A stretch of 64,000 bases of DNA, from contig NZ_JARAMP010000001.1 of NCBI RefSeq assembly GCF_028802875.1, forward strand, positions 62,001 to 126,000, read 5' to 3'. Made by a program: the position numbers and the translations under genes. The DNA comes from Seohaeicola sp024304985 (lineage in GTDB: Bacteria > Pseudomonadota > Alphaproteobacteria > Rhodobacterales > Rhodobacteraceae). A model generated the notes under the pieces. It was given only the letters and a program-made list of their open reading frames with translations, was not told the DNA's origin and made no database searches. Of this stretch, positions 6,435-15,182 are shown in pieces (position 1 is the first letter of the stretch; each line of letters starts with the position of its first letter).

Positions 6435-7021
6435 CAGCCACCACGCCGCAAGATGTGATCGCTGACACCACTGACCCACGTGATGCGCTGCCCACACATC
6501 TGCCTGCGCTGCGCGCCTTTGCGATCAGCCTGACAGGCAATGTGGCGCTGGCCGATGACATGGTGCAGGACACGATCGTCAAGGCCTGGACCAATATCGA
6601 AAGCTTCAAGCCCGGCACCAATATGCGCGCCTGGCTGTTCACGATCCTGCGCAACACCTTTTATTCCTATCGGCGCAAGCACAAGCGCGAGCAGCCGGAC
6701 CCCGAGGGGATTCACGCGGCGGGGCTGTATGAAAAGCCCGCCCATGACAGCAAACTGGCGATGACAGATTTCCGCGTCGCCTTTGCCAAACTGTCGGACG
6801 AGCATCGCGAGGTTCTGCTGCTTGTCGGTGCCTCGGGCTTCTCGACCCACGAGGCGGCAGAGATGATCGGTATTGCCGAGGGCACCGTGAAAAGCCGCGC
6901 CAGCCGCGCGAGGGCGCGGCTTTGCGCGCTGCTTGGCATGGAGGTGGGAGAGCATATGCTGGACGGAATCGACGGTTCGACGGCGGCGGTCATGTCCAAA
7001 TCGGGCACGCAGGCCGCATGA
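6431..7021 (+). CDS. ecfG: ECF sigma factor EcfG of the general stress response
   Basis: A 196-aa ECF sigma factor. Region 2 (about residues 22-88) includes the core-binding segment ALADDMVQDTIVKAWTNIES and the -10-contacting segment MRAWLFTILRNTFYSYRRK. Region 4 (about 112-165) includes LSDEHREVLLLVGASGFST and the DNA-binding helix EGTVKSRASRARARL. These are EcfG hallmarks. It directs RNA polymerase to GGAAC-N16/17-CGTT promoters, several of which are visible in this window. A roughly 25-residue tail follows region 4. The gene overlaps nepR and the downstream histidine kinase gene by 4 bases on each side. Confidence 0.93.
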   Translation: MTATTPQDVIADTTDPRDALPTHLPALRAFAISLTGNVALADDMVQDTIVKAWTNIESFKPGTNMRAWLFTILRNTFYSYRRKHKREQPDPEGIHAAGLYEKPAHDSKLAMTDFRVAFAKLSDEHREVLLLVGASGFSTHEAAEMIGIAEGTVKSRASRARARLCALLGMEVGEHMLDGIDGSTAAVMSKSGTQAA

Positions 7022-8895
7022 GCACTGCGCTTGTTCGGCTGAAACGCCTGCCGGCGCGGCTTGGCGTGCGACTGGCGCTGCTGTTGTCGATGGCGCTTCT
7101 GCCGGTGGGTTTGATCGCGGTCCTGCAATCCATCACCCTGCTGAAGGAGGCGCGGGCCAGATCCGAAGCCGCTCTGATGGGCGATACCTTGATGATCGTG
7201 CAGTCCGAACTGCGCCTGATCCAGCGGGCACAGGGCATGGCCGCAGCCATCGCGGGCGAGGTCTGGGATATCCCCGACACGCTGCCGGATCTGGCCAACG
7301 GCGAGAACCCTCTGGACAGGTGTACCCGGATCCTGCCACTGGTGCAGGCGCAACTGGCGCAAGAGGCCGATGCTGTGATCATCGGGGCGGACGGGCGTGT
7401 GATCTGCCCGCCCAGCGTCACGGTCGACAATCTGGACGGCACCGCCCTGTTTGAAAAGCTGATGCAAAACGGCGAGCCGGATGTGGTTCTGGACAGCGAG
7501 GGGTTGCTTGGCACGGGATCGGCCATCGTCATCAGCCATCCGATTACCCGCCCCGCCACGCGGATCGATGCGGCCGATACCGTCTTGGCTGTCGTGTCGA
7601 TCGTGCTGCCGCATATGTCGCTGAACGAGAATTCCAGCTTTCCCCCCGACAACCTGCCGCTTCCCATGCCCGAAGGACAAGGCGCGGCGATCCTGACTTT
7701 CAATGCCAATGGCGAGGTGTTGACTTCGTCGCAAGGCATGGACGGTGTGAACCAGTTGCTGCCGCGCAACCGCGCCCTCAAGGCTTTGGTCGGGGCACGA
7801 CCGCTGGCCTTTACCGGGCGGTCGAATTACGGGCTGGAACGGACCTATTCCGTCGTGCCGCTGATCGAAGAGAACCTTTACGCGCTTGGCACATGGCCCA
7901 GCGAGGGGAACCGGATACAGGCGCTGGACGCCCTGCCTGCGGCGATGTTTCCTGCCCTGATGTGGACGGCCAGCCTGATCGTGGGCTGGCTGGCGGCAGG
8001 TCAGCTGGTGACGCGCCATGTCTACCGGTTGCGCGGCGCCATCGGGGCCTTTGCGGGCGGCGACAGGGCGGTGCGGCCCATCGACGTTTCGGGGGCGCCA
8101 CTGGAACTGCGACAGCTGTCGGATGCGTTCATGCAGATGACCCATACGGTGCTGCATGACGAGGCTGAACTTGAGGATGCCGTTCACCAGAAAGAGGTTC
8201 TGCTGCGCGAGGTGCATCACCGGGTGAAGAACAACCTTCAATTGATCGCCTCGATCCTGAACATGCAGATACGGCAAGCCCGGTCGCCTGAGGCCAAATG
8301 GCTGATGAAGGGGGTCCGTGACCGGGTGATGAGTCTGGCCACGATTCACCGAGGATTGTATCAGACCAGTGGATTGACCGATATCCGGGCGGATGAGCTT
8401 TTGTCGGATATCCTGCGGCAGTTGGTCAACATGGCCACGGGACCGGGTCGCCGCATGACCATCGAGCAAGATTTCGAACCTGTTCGCCTGACCCCGGATC
8501 AGGCGGTGCCGCTTTCCCTGTTTCTGACCGAAGCGCTGACAAATGCGATGAAGTATGCCGGACAGGACGGAGATACCCTGCCCTATCTGGACGTGCGCCT
8601 GAAAAGCATATCGGACACGCGCGCCATTCTGAGCATCGTCAACAGCATGGGCAAGACGCCCTCACCCGAAGCCGAACTGGCCGGAGATCTGGACGAGCCG
8701 ACAGGGCTTGGATCGCAACTGCTGGAGGCTTTCGCCCAGCAGATCGGGGGCGAGTTGCGGCGTGAGGAAAGCGCGGGGCGCTATTCCCTTGAGATGGAGT
8801 TCACCCTTGCGGCGCTGAGCGATGCCGAGGCGCGCAACGCGCCGGATGAAGCGAGGGACGCTGACGGGGAAGCCCCGCAGGGTGAGGACAGCTGA
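7018..8895 (+). CDS. Membrane sensor histidine kinase (HisKA_2 type), probable PhyR kinase
   Basis: A 625-aa sensor with a transmembrane helix near residues 17-40, a periplasmic sensing region of about 270 residues, a second helix near 310-335, then a HAMP-like linker. A HisKA_2 domain follows with the phosphoacceptor motif EVHHRVKNNLQLIASILNM (His 400/401) and an HATPase domain (N-box LTEALTNAMKYA, G-box GLGSQL). HisKA_2/HWE kinases are the class that phosphorylates PhyR. Its start overlaps the ecfG stop (ATGA), so kinase, sigma and anti-sigma form one transcription unit; that it feeds PhyR is inferred from this. The periplasmic domain has no family I recognise. A hairpin terminator follows. 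Confidence 0.85.
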   Translation: MSTALVRLKRLPARLGVRLALLLSMALLPVGLIAVLQSITLLKEARARSEAALMGDTLMIVQSELRLIQRAQGMAAAIAGEVWDIPDTLPDLANGENPLDRCTRILPLVQAQLAQEADAVIIGADGRVICPPSVTVDNLDGTALFEKLMQNGEPDVVLDSEGLLGTGSAIVISHPITRPATRIDAADTVLAVVSIVLPHMSLNENSSFPPDNLPLPMPEGQGAAILTFNANGEVLTSSQGMDGVNQLLPRNRALKALVGARPLAFTGRSNYGLERTYSVVPLIEENLYALGTWPSEGNRIQALDALPAAMFPALMWTASLIVGWLAAGQLVTRHVYRLRGAIGAFAGGDRAVRPIDVSGAPLELRQLSDAFMQMTHTVLHDEAELEDAVHQKEVLLREVHHRVKNNLQLIASILNMQIRQARSPEAKWLMKGVRDRVMSLATIHRGLYQTSGLTDIRADELLSDILRQLVNMATGPGRRMTIEQDFEPVRLTPDQAVPLSLFLTEALTNAMKYAGQDGDTLPYLDVRLKSISDTRAILSIVNSMGKTPSPEAELAGDLDEPTGLGSQLLEAFAQQIGGELRREESAGRYSLEMEFTLAALSDAEARNAPDEARDADGEAPQGEDS

Positions 8896-8904
8896 GCCAT
8901 CACA

Positions 8905-8940
8905 GGCAAGGGCGCGTAGCAGGTGTCCTTGCCTTGTTTT
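8905..8940 (+). terminator. Rho-independent terminator after the ecfG operon
   Basis: Stem GGCAAGG (8905-8911) / CCTTGCC (8927-8933) followed by TTGTTTT, 10 bases after the kinase stop. Confidence 0.55.
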
Positions 8941-9088
8941 GCATCATCCGGTGCAGAAATGCGGGTATGCCGCGCAATCTTCTATCGCTTTCCTGACCTG
9001 TGGCCATTAGCATCGGCTGCATGTATTTCGCGTGCTTCCCATCGGTTCCGTTTTGACCCCTCAACCGCCGCGCCTCTAGGAAGAACGT

Positions 9089-11659
9089 ATGACCGAACGG
9101 CCCGACACGGACCGGCAGCCTGCTCCGGACAGATGGCGTGCCCTGATGCGTCCCACGAATCTTGCAGTCATTCTGGCGTTGCTGGTGATCACCGGCCTGT
9201 GGGTCGCTGCTGAAATCCGCAACAGGATGTTTCATGCACAGGAGTTGCGGATCGACCTGCTTCAGGATCTGACCGTTCTGCGCACGCAGCTTGAAGGCAC
9301 AGTCAATGCCGATGTGCAGCTGGTGCGTGGCCTGATCGCGACCTTGATCACTGAGCCCGATATGCAGCAGGACCGTTTTGCCAGCATCGCCGCCGGCCTG
9401 ATCGGCAGCGATACGGTGGTGCGGAATGTGGCTGCGGCACCCGATATGGTGATCCGGATGGTCTATCCGGTCGCGGGGAACGAGGCTGCCATCGGACTGG
9501 ATTACCTTGCCAACGACGTGCAGCGGGATGCTGCGATCCGTGCGCGGGACACTGGCGAGCTGGTGCTGGCCGGGCCTGTCGATCTGGTGCAGGGCGGCAC
9601 GGGATTTGTCGGGCGTTTCCCGGTTTTCGTCCCCAGCCCGGGGGAAGAGCCACGTTTCTGGGGTATCGTCTCGGCTGTGCTGGACGAACAGTCGCTGTAT
9701 CGCGAGGCGGGTTTGCTGAACCCGGATCTGACGATGCGGATCGCCCTGTCGGGGCGTGACGGTCTTGTCGGGCGAGGAGATGTCTTCTTTGGCGATCCAT
9801 CCATCATGGACGAAGACCCGGTGACATTGTCGGTGCTGCTGCCCAGCGGCAGTTGGCGGATTTCAGCGGTGCCGGTTGAAGGCTGGAACACTGTCCCGCC
9901 CAGCACGCCCATCCTGCGCGGGGTCATGCTGGCGGCCGGATTGCTGCTGTTGCTGCCAAGCGTTCTGATGGGGCGCCTGATCGAGGAGCGGCAGCGCAAC
10001 ATCGCCGATCTGCAATCGTCCAACGCAGCGCTGAGCGATCAGATGACCGCGCTGGAAGAGGCGCGCGCCAGACAGCAGACGACCGAGCACCAGTTGCGGG
10101 AGGCGCTGGAGCGGCAGGAACAGATCAACGCGCATTTCTTGGAAGTGACCGAGATCAGCCGGTCATGGGTCTGGGAGCAGGATGCCGATCTGCGCTTCAC
10201 GCATCTGTCGAGCGGCTTTGCCTCGGTTACGGGGTTCAGTCCGGATGACCTTCTGGGCAAGACCCGCGCCGAATTCCGCGCGACATGGTCCAATGTTCTG
10301 AGTGGCACCGATTGGGCGTGGCTGGAGGAGCGGATCAGAAACCACGAACCGTTCAGCGAATTCAGCTACGGCTTCCGTGCCAAGGACGGGCGTGATCTGT
10401 GGCTGATGATCAGCGGCACGCCGATCCTGGACGCCGAGGGGCAGTTCGCGGGGTATCGCGGGGCGGGAGCGGATGTCACCAGTATCCATGCCGCCGTGGT
10501 TGAGGCCGAACAGGCCAATCGCGTCAAGTCGATGTTCCTTGCCAATATGAGCCATGAGATCCGCACGCCGATGAACGGCATTCTGGGGATGGCCGAGATC
10601 CTTGAGCGGTCGCTTGAGGAACCTGCGCAGAAGCAGATGATCGGTGTGATCCGCAGCAGCGGCGAGTCCCTGATGGCGATCCTGAACGATATTCTGGATC
10701 TGTCCAAGATCGAGGCTGACAAGCTGGAACTGGAGGTCATCCCGTTCCGGCTGGACGAGGTGGCATTGCGGATCGAGGCGCTGCATCGCCTCAAGGCGCA
10801 GGACAAGGGTTTGAGGCTTGAGGTCTTTACCGACAGCCGCGCCAGCCTGCCCCGCATGGGTGATCCGCATCGGGTGACGCAGATCCTGCACAACCTTGTC
10901 AGCAATGCGATCAAGTTCACCGACAAGGGCAAGGTCACGGTCTGGATCAGCGTGCTGCGCGGCGATGATGTGCAGATCGAGGTGGTCGATACAGGTATCG
11001 GCATGACTCAGGCGCAGCAGGAAAGAGTTTTTGATGAATTCGTGCAAGCCGATGGGTCGATGACCCGGCGGTTCGGCGGCACCGGTCTGGGCATGTCCAT
11101 CGTGCGAAGCCTGACGGGCATGATGGGCGGGACATTGAGCCTTCAGTCCGAAATGGGGAGCGGCACCCGTATCAAGGTGACGTTGTCGCTGCCCGAAGCG
11201 CGGAGCGAAAGCGCCGTCACCACCCTCGCACCACGGGCCGCCGCCACGCTTGACCTGAGCGGTCGGCGCATCCTTGCCGCGGATGACAACGAAGTGAACC
11301 TTGATGTGCTGGCGGCCATGCTGGAGGATACGGGGGTCTCTCTGGTGCTGGCCCGCAACGGGAAGCAGGCAGTCGAGACCTTCAAGGACGGGTCCTTCGA
11401 CATGCTTTTGCTGGATATTTCGATGCCGGTGATCGACGGCCCCGCAGCCTTGCGGCAAATGGCGGAGATCGCTGCGCGCGAGGGGCGCTATCTGCCACCT
11501 GCCATTGCCTTCACTGCCAATCTGATGCCGCATCAGATCGCCGAACATCTGGCCGCCGGGTTTGTCGATGTGATTGCCAAGCCGGTGAAGCGGCAATTGC
11601 TTTTCGAGCAGATCGAGCGCCATCTGACTGCTGCTGACGTACAGCAGGTCAAGGCATGA
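9089..11659 (+). CDS. Hybrid sensor kinase: CHASE-PAS-HisKA-HATPase-receiver
   Basis: An 856-aa membrane hybrid kinase. Order of domains: N-terminal helix (about residues 27-47), periplasmic CHASE domain (about 55-260), second helix (about 275-295), coiled coil (about 300-350), PAS (about 355-475), HisKA with NMSHEIRTPMNG and H489, HATPase with N-box HNLVSNAIKFTDKG and G-box FGGTGLGMSIV, and a C-terminal receiver (about 725-845) with phosphoacceptor D776 in LLLDISMP and a lysine in AKPVKR. No HPt domain is present, so the phosphate must pass to a separate protein or be removed there. CHASE domains sense small extracellular ligands such as cytokinin-like compounds; the ligand here is unknown. 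Proximity to the stress locus suggests, but does not show, linkage. Confidence 0.85.
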   Translation: MTERPDTDRQPAPDRWRALMRPTNLAVILALLVITGLWVAAEIRNRMFHAQELRIDLLQDLTVLRTQLEGTVNADVQLVRGLIATLITEPDMQQDRFASIAAGLIGSDTVVRNVAAAPDMVIRMVYPVAGNEAAIGLDYLANDVQRDAAIRARDTGELVLAGPVDLVQGGTGFVGRFPVFVPSPGEEPRFWGIVSAVLDEQSLYREAGLLNPDLTMRIALSGRDGLVGRGDVFFGDPSIMDEDPVTLSVLLPSGSWRISAVPVEGWNTVPPSTPILRGVMLAAGLLLLLPSVLMGRLIEERQRNIADLQSSNAALSDQMTALEEARARQQTTEHQLREALERQEQINAHFLEVTEISRSWVWEQDADLRFTHLSSGFASVTGFSPDDLLGKTRAEFRATWSNVLSGTDWAWLEERIRNHEPFSEFSYGFRAKDGRDLWLMISGTPILDAEGQFAGYRGAGADVTSIHAAVVEAEQANRVKSMFLANMSHEIRTPMNGILGMAEILERSLEEPAQKQMIGVIRSSGESLMAILNDILDLSKIEADKLELEVIPFRLDEVALRIEALHRLKAQDKGLRLEVFTDSRASLPRMGDPHRVTQILHNLVSNAIKFTDKGKVTVWISVLRGDDVQIEVVDTGIGMTQAQQERVFDEFVQADGSMTRRFGGTGLGMSIVRSLTGMMGGTLSLQSEMGSGTRIKVTLSLPEARSESAVTTLAPRAAATLDLSGRRILAADDNEVNLDVLAAMLEDTGVSLVLARNGKQAVETFKDGSFDMLLLDISMPVIDGPAALRQMAEIAAREGRYLPPAIAFTANLMPHQIAEHLAAGFVDVIAKPVKRQLLFEQIERHLTAADVQQVKA

Positions 11660-11932
11660 GGGTTGCCCAGCGGTAAGGTCAGAAAAGGCCATCCAACGGG
11701 CGAAGGACAGACGCCGGACGGTCTGTTTGGGAACCGTGGCAGATTATCCTCATGATTGAGCGGAAAATGGCGTGTTCGACCGATGATTGGACGTTCGGCC
11801 CTAGTATCCGCCATTAGCGATATTGTAGATACTCCTTTAGCCCGACACAGGTCACCATGGGGCCAGGCGACTTCGGTCTGCGACAAAGGCCAAGTATGCG
11901 GAATGGTGAGGTTTTAGCCGGAAGCCAGAATC

Positions 11933-13162
11933 TTGGGAAAAATCAACACGTACGAATCGTTGGGACTTGTCGCGGAACACAGGCATCTGCGACTGGATGC
12001 CATCACGCGGCTGGTCACGACGGTGATCGGTGCCCCGGTTGCCATGGTGTCCGTGATGCAGCCACATCTTGGACGTCAGTTCATTTCCTCGTGGGAGGGG
12101 TTGCCCGATGATCTGGCCGAGTCGCGGCAAGTGCCGTTGGACCTGTCGATCTGTCGCCATGTGCAGGAAAGTGGCAAGACGGTCGTGATTCAGGACCTGC
12201 TGGACGATCCGCGCACCGCAGCGAATGCTTTGGTGCAGGCACATGGCCTGCGCTCCTATATCGGTGTGCCGATCCACACCACGGCAGGTCAAACCATCGG
12301 CGCGCTCTGCTGTATCAAGACAGAGGTCTGCGACTGGACCGACAGCCAGATCGAGACGATGGAGCAACTGGCCGCTTGCGTGGACGACCTGATCGCGCTG
12401 AAGACCCTTCAGATCGAAGAGCAGAAGGCCAATCGCAAGCTCAGGGCGATTGCGGGGGCAAGGTCCAGTTTCGTCACCCATATCAGCCACGAGATCCGGA
12501 CGCCTCTGACGGGGATGGTCGGTTCGATCCGTCTGCTGGACAAGTTGCACCTGACCGGCATGGCGGGGGATCTGGTTGCCCTCTTGAACCGCTCATCGCT
12601 GCGATTGCTGGATATCGTGAATGACACGATGGATCTGTCGCGGATGGATGCGGGCACGTTCCGGATCGCGCAGGACGACTGTGATCTGCACGGGATCGCG
12701 CAGGATATTGTTGACAGCCATCGCCCGGCTGCGGCGCTCAAGTCGGTCGATGTATGGGTCAGCGGAGATCTGTCGGGACTGACCTATCTGGTCGACCGGA
12801 TGGCGCTGGCGTCGGTTCTGGACAACCTTTTTGCCAATGCGGTCAAGTTCACCGAGAAGGGTCATGCCGGGATCAGGCTGTCGCATGACAGCTATGGCAA
12901 TGTGAAGATCGAGGTTGCGGATACCGGGATCGGGATCCCTGCGGCCTTGCAGGGTGCCATATTTGACGAATTCGAACAGGCTGGTCCACGCATTGCACGC
13001 AAATACGGTGGCACGGGTCTTGGCATGGCGATGGTCAAGCGGTTGGTCGAGTTGATGGATGGCGAGATTGATCTGGTCAGCCAGCCCGGTCACGGCACGA
13101 CGATCACGATTGTATTGCCACTTGAATCGTCGAACACGGGCGCTGTTGAACGGATCGCCTGA
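11933..13162 (+). CDS. Cytoplasmic GAF-domain sensor histidine kinase
   Basis: A 409-aa soluble kinase. A GAF domain (about residues 20-165) carries LSICRHVQESGKTVVIQDL and IGVPIHTTAGQTIGALC. It is followed by HisKA with HISHEIRTPLTG (H186) and HATPase with DNLFANAVKFTEKG and YGGTGLGMAMVKRL. No membrane helix or receiver is present. The reading frame offers only TTG (11933) as a start that keeps the whole GAF domain; GGAAG lies upstream, so a TTG start is proposed with some doubt. The GAF domain resembles those binding small molecules or haem/flavin in redox and light sensing. It may cross-talk with the preceding hybrid kinase, which lacks an obvious partner. No response regulator follows. 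Confidence 0.78.
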   Translation: MGKINTYESLGLVAEHRHLRLDAITRLVTTVIGAPVAMVSVMQPHLGRQFISSWEGLPDDLAESRQVPLDLSICRHVQESGKTVVIQDLLDDPRTAANALVQAHGLRSYIGVPIHTTAGQTIGALCCIKTEVCDWTDSQIETMEQLAACVDDLIALKTLQIEEQKANRKLRAIAGARSSFVTHISHEIRTPLTGMVGSIRLLDKLHLTGMAGDLVALLNRSSLRLLDIVNDTMDLSRMDAGTFRIAQDDCDLHGIAQDIVDSHRPAAALKSVDVWVSGDLSGLTYLVDRMALASVLDNLFANAVKFTEKGHAGIRLSHDSYGNVKIEVADTGIGIPAALQGAIFDEFEQAGPRIARKYGGTGLGMAMVKRLVELMDGEIDLVSQPGHGTTITIVLPLESSNTGAVERIA

Positions 13163-13180
13163 GAAGAGGCCAGCCCGCCG

Positions 13181-14101
13181 TCACACCACGCCAGAGGCGG
13201 CCAGATGGATCTGGCGCACCAGCGCTTCGATCGCGGGATCGGGTTCGTCCTTGTTGGGCAACAAAAGCCCGTAGCGACCGATGAAGCCTTCCAGCGGAAC
13301 GTCTATCTCGGCGATCATGCCGGTTTCGATATAGAACTGCGCGACAGACCGCGGCAACACCGCCAGAAAGGCACTGCGGCTGATCATGACTGTCGTCATC
13401 AGCATGGACGCCGTTTCCAGCCTGTTCACCGGCAGCGGCAGCCCCGCCCGGGCAAAGGCCAGCTCGATAGACGTTCTCATGGGGCTGGGCCTTGGTTGTA
13501 GGATCCACTCGAAACCTTGCAGGGTTTGCAAAGACAGATCGGCCTGTCCTATCAACGGATGGTGCGCGGCGGCGACGATGGACAGTTCCTCAAGCCAGAG
13601 AGGTTCAAACCGGATATTGCCCATATCCAGATGTTCGACCGGCCGCCCGAGGGCCAGATCAAGTTGACCTTCGTTCATGGCGGCAATCAGGTGGTCCGAG
13701 GTCGAAACGGTCAGGTTTACCAAAGGTCCCGCGCCATCGGCCATGACCGTTGAAAAGATACGGGTCAGCACATCGGGCACGGCTTCCATGATCGCGCCCA
13801 GACGGACGGTGCCCAATTCACCGCGCGCCATGGCATCGACCTGCGATTTCAATCGGGCGGTTTCCGACAGGATCGTGCGAGCGTGACGGGCCACGGCCAG
13901 ACCGAAAGACGTGGGCTCCATTCCCTTGACGCCGCGGTGGAACAGTTCGACCCCCAGCGTGCGCTCCACCTCTTTCAGAAGTTTGGTGGCGCCGGGCTGA
14001 GAAAGGTTCAGATCTCGGGCCGATGCATGCAGGTTGCGTGTCTCGGTCAGGCTGGCCACCAGCGCAAGCTGCTTGAAGCGCAGGCGCGACAGGGTCGCCA
14101 T
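13181..14101 (-). CDS. LysR-family transcriptional regulator, likely for the sugar-acid operon
   Basis: A 306-aa LysR protein. The N-terminal winged HTH (about residues 5-65, with NLHASARDLNLSQPGATKLL) is followed by a LysR substrate-binding domain (about 90-300). The ATG at 14101 is chosen because the HTH begins five residues later; upstream in-frame codons add an unrelated arginine-rich segment. The gene is on the same strand as, and just downstream of, the TRAP/sugar-acid operon, from which it is separated by a strong terminator, so it has its own promoter in 14102-14230. The inducer is probably an intermediate of the neighbouring pathway (inference from location). It resembles the GbpR/CatR-like group that binds aromatic or sugar acids. 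Confidence 0.82.
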   Translation of the reverse strand: MATLSRLRFKQLALVASLTETRNLHASARDLNLSQPGATKLLKEVERTLGVELFHRGVKGMEPTSFGLAVARHARTILSETARLKSQVDAMARGELGTVRLGAIMEAVPDVLTRIFSTVMADGAGPLVNLTVSTSDHLIAAMNEGQLDLALGRPVEHLDMGNIRFEPLWLEELSIVAAAHHPLIGQADLSLQTLQGFEWILQPRPSPMRTSIELAFARAGLPLPVNRLETASMLMTTVMISRSAFLAVLPRSVAQFYIETGMIAEIDVPLEGFIGRYGLLLPNKDEPDPAIEALVRQIHLAASGVV

Positions 14102-14230
14102 GTCAAAACCGCTATGCACGCTGAATGTCCTTCGCGACGCGGGGCGCTGCACCTCGGGCCGGTCCGGGTCGGTCGCCACTGAAGAACAGTCTAGCATTCG
14201 CATCTGTCGGTTTTCGAGCCTTAACTTCAT

Positions 14231-14265
14231 GTGAAAGGGAAAGGCCCGGCCCCGTACGGGGCCGG
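14231..14265 (-). terminator. Strong rho-independent terminator of the sugar-acid operon
   Basis: Perfect palindrome CCGGCCCC-GTAC-GGGGCCGG (14246-14265), followed on the minus strand by GCCTTTCCCTTTC. It lies 6 bases after the stop of the last operon gene and isolates the LysR gene. Confidence 0.75.
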
Positions 14266-14270
14266 ACGGT

Positions 14271-15182
14271 TCAATGCCCCCAGCGCAAGACCAGAGGATC
14301 CAGAGGGCGCAGCAGGCTGATCAGCCGACTGCGGATCTCGGGGTGGAGGGGGTCGATCGGATGGCGACAGTATTCCGAGCGGATCACGCCGCCTTCCACC
14401 ATGGCGGCCTTGCAGGACCGCCAACCGCATTGGCGGTTTTCATGGTTCACCGCAGGCAGGATGCGGGCATAGCCAGCGACCGCCGCGTCGATCCGGCCTG
14501 CATGGTAGTCGGTGATCACGGGCTTGATCTGATCGACGATCATGCCCGAAGTCATCGATCCGGTGGCACCTGCGTCCAGATCGGCCAGCAGAGTGATCGC
14601 TTCCTCGCCGTCAAACGGGCCTTCGATGGCGTCACCGCCTTCGGCAATCAGCGCGCGCAGCTTGTTTGCGGCCTGCGGCACCTCGATCTTGAAGAGTTTC
14701 ACCATCTCGATCTCGCGCGCCATCTTGACCAGCAAGGGCACGGGCAGATCGACGCCGGACATGGGGGCATCCTGTATCATGATGGGGATGCCCACCTCGC
14801 CCACGGCCTGAAACTGCTCGAAGGTCTGCTTGGGATTCCCCTTCAAAACCGCGCCGTGATAGGGCGGCATCATCATCACCATCGCCGCGCCCAGATCCTT
14901 GGCATAGCGCGCGCGTTCGACCGCGATCTGCGTGGCGAAATGGCTGATCGTGACGATCACCGGCACGCGGCCCGCTACATGATCAAGGCACAGGCGTGTC
15001 AGCATCGCGCGTTCGTCATCGGCGATCAGGAACTGCTCCGAGAAATTGGCAAGGATGCAGATTCCATCCGCGCCCTGGTCAATCAGGCAGTCAAGGACGC
15101 GGCGCATCCCTTCGGTGTCGATGCTGCCATCGTCGAGAAAGGGCGTCGGCGCGACGGGCCATATTCCAGTGTATTTGCTCAT
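14271..15182 (-). CDS. DHDPS-family aldolase/dehydratase of a sugar-acid pathway
   Basis: A 303-aa (beta/alpha)8 barrel of the dihydrodipicolinate synthase / N-acetylneuraminate lyase superfamily. The N-terminus GIWPVAPTPFLDDGSID is typical, and K165 in KLFKIEVPQ fits the Schiff-base lysine. The tyrosine normally found in the YNxP motif is replaced (IMIQDAP, about residues 135-140), arguing against true DapA activity. In Azospirillum-type pentose pathways a member of this family dehydrates 2-keto-3-deoxy-pentonate to 2-oxoglutarate semialdehyde, which the adjacent aldehyde dehydrogenase would oxidise; this is the favoured role. A 2-keto-3-deoxy-acid aldolase is the alternative. The start overlaps the aldehyde dehydrogenase stop (ATGA). 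Confidence 0.75.
   Translation of the reverse strand: MSKYTGIWPVAPTPFLDDGSIDTEGMRRVLDCLIDQGADGICILANFSEQFLIADDERAMLTRLCLDHVAGRVPVIVTISHFATQIAVERARYAKDLGAAMVMMMPPYHGAVLKGNPKQTFEQFQAVGEVGIPIMIQDAPMSGVDLPVPLLVKMAREIEMVKLFKIEVPQAANKLRALIAEGGDAIEGPFDGEEAITLLADLDAGATGSMTSGMIVDQIKPVITDYHAGRIDAAVAGYARILPAVNHENRQCGWRSCKAAMVEGGVIRSEYCRHPIDPLHPEIRSRLISLLRPLDPLVLRWGH

Noticed and set aside
6712..8469. 585-codon minus-strand frame opposite ecfG and the kinase
   Set aside because: Antisense of well-supported genes with His/Gln/Arg-rich composition typical of GC-rich shadow frames.
11857..12111. ATG-started 84-codon frame just before the GAF kinase
   Set aside because: It overlaps the GAF domain in another frame and shows no protein features; the 11660-11932 gap appears to be only a promoter region.
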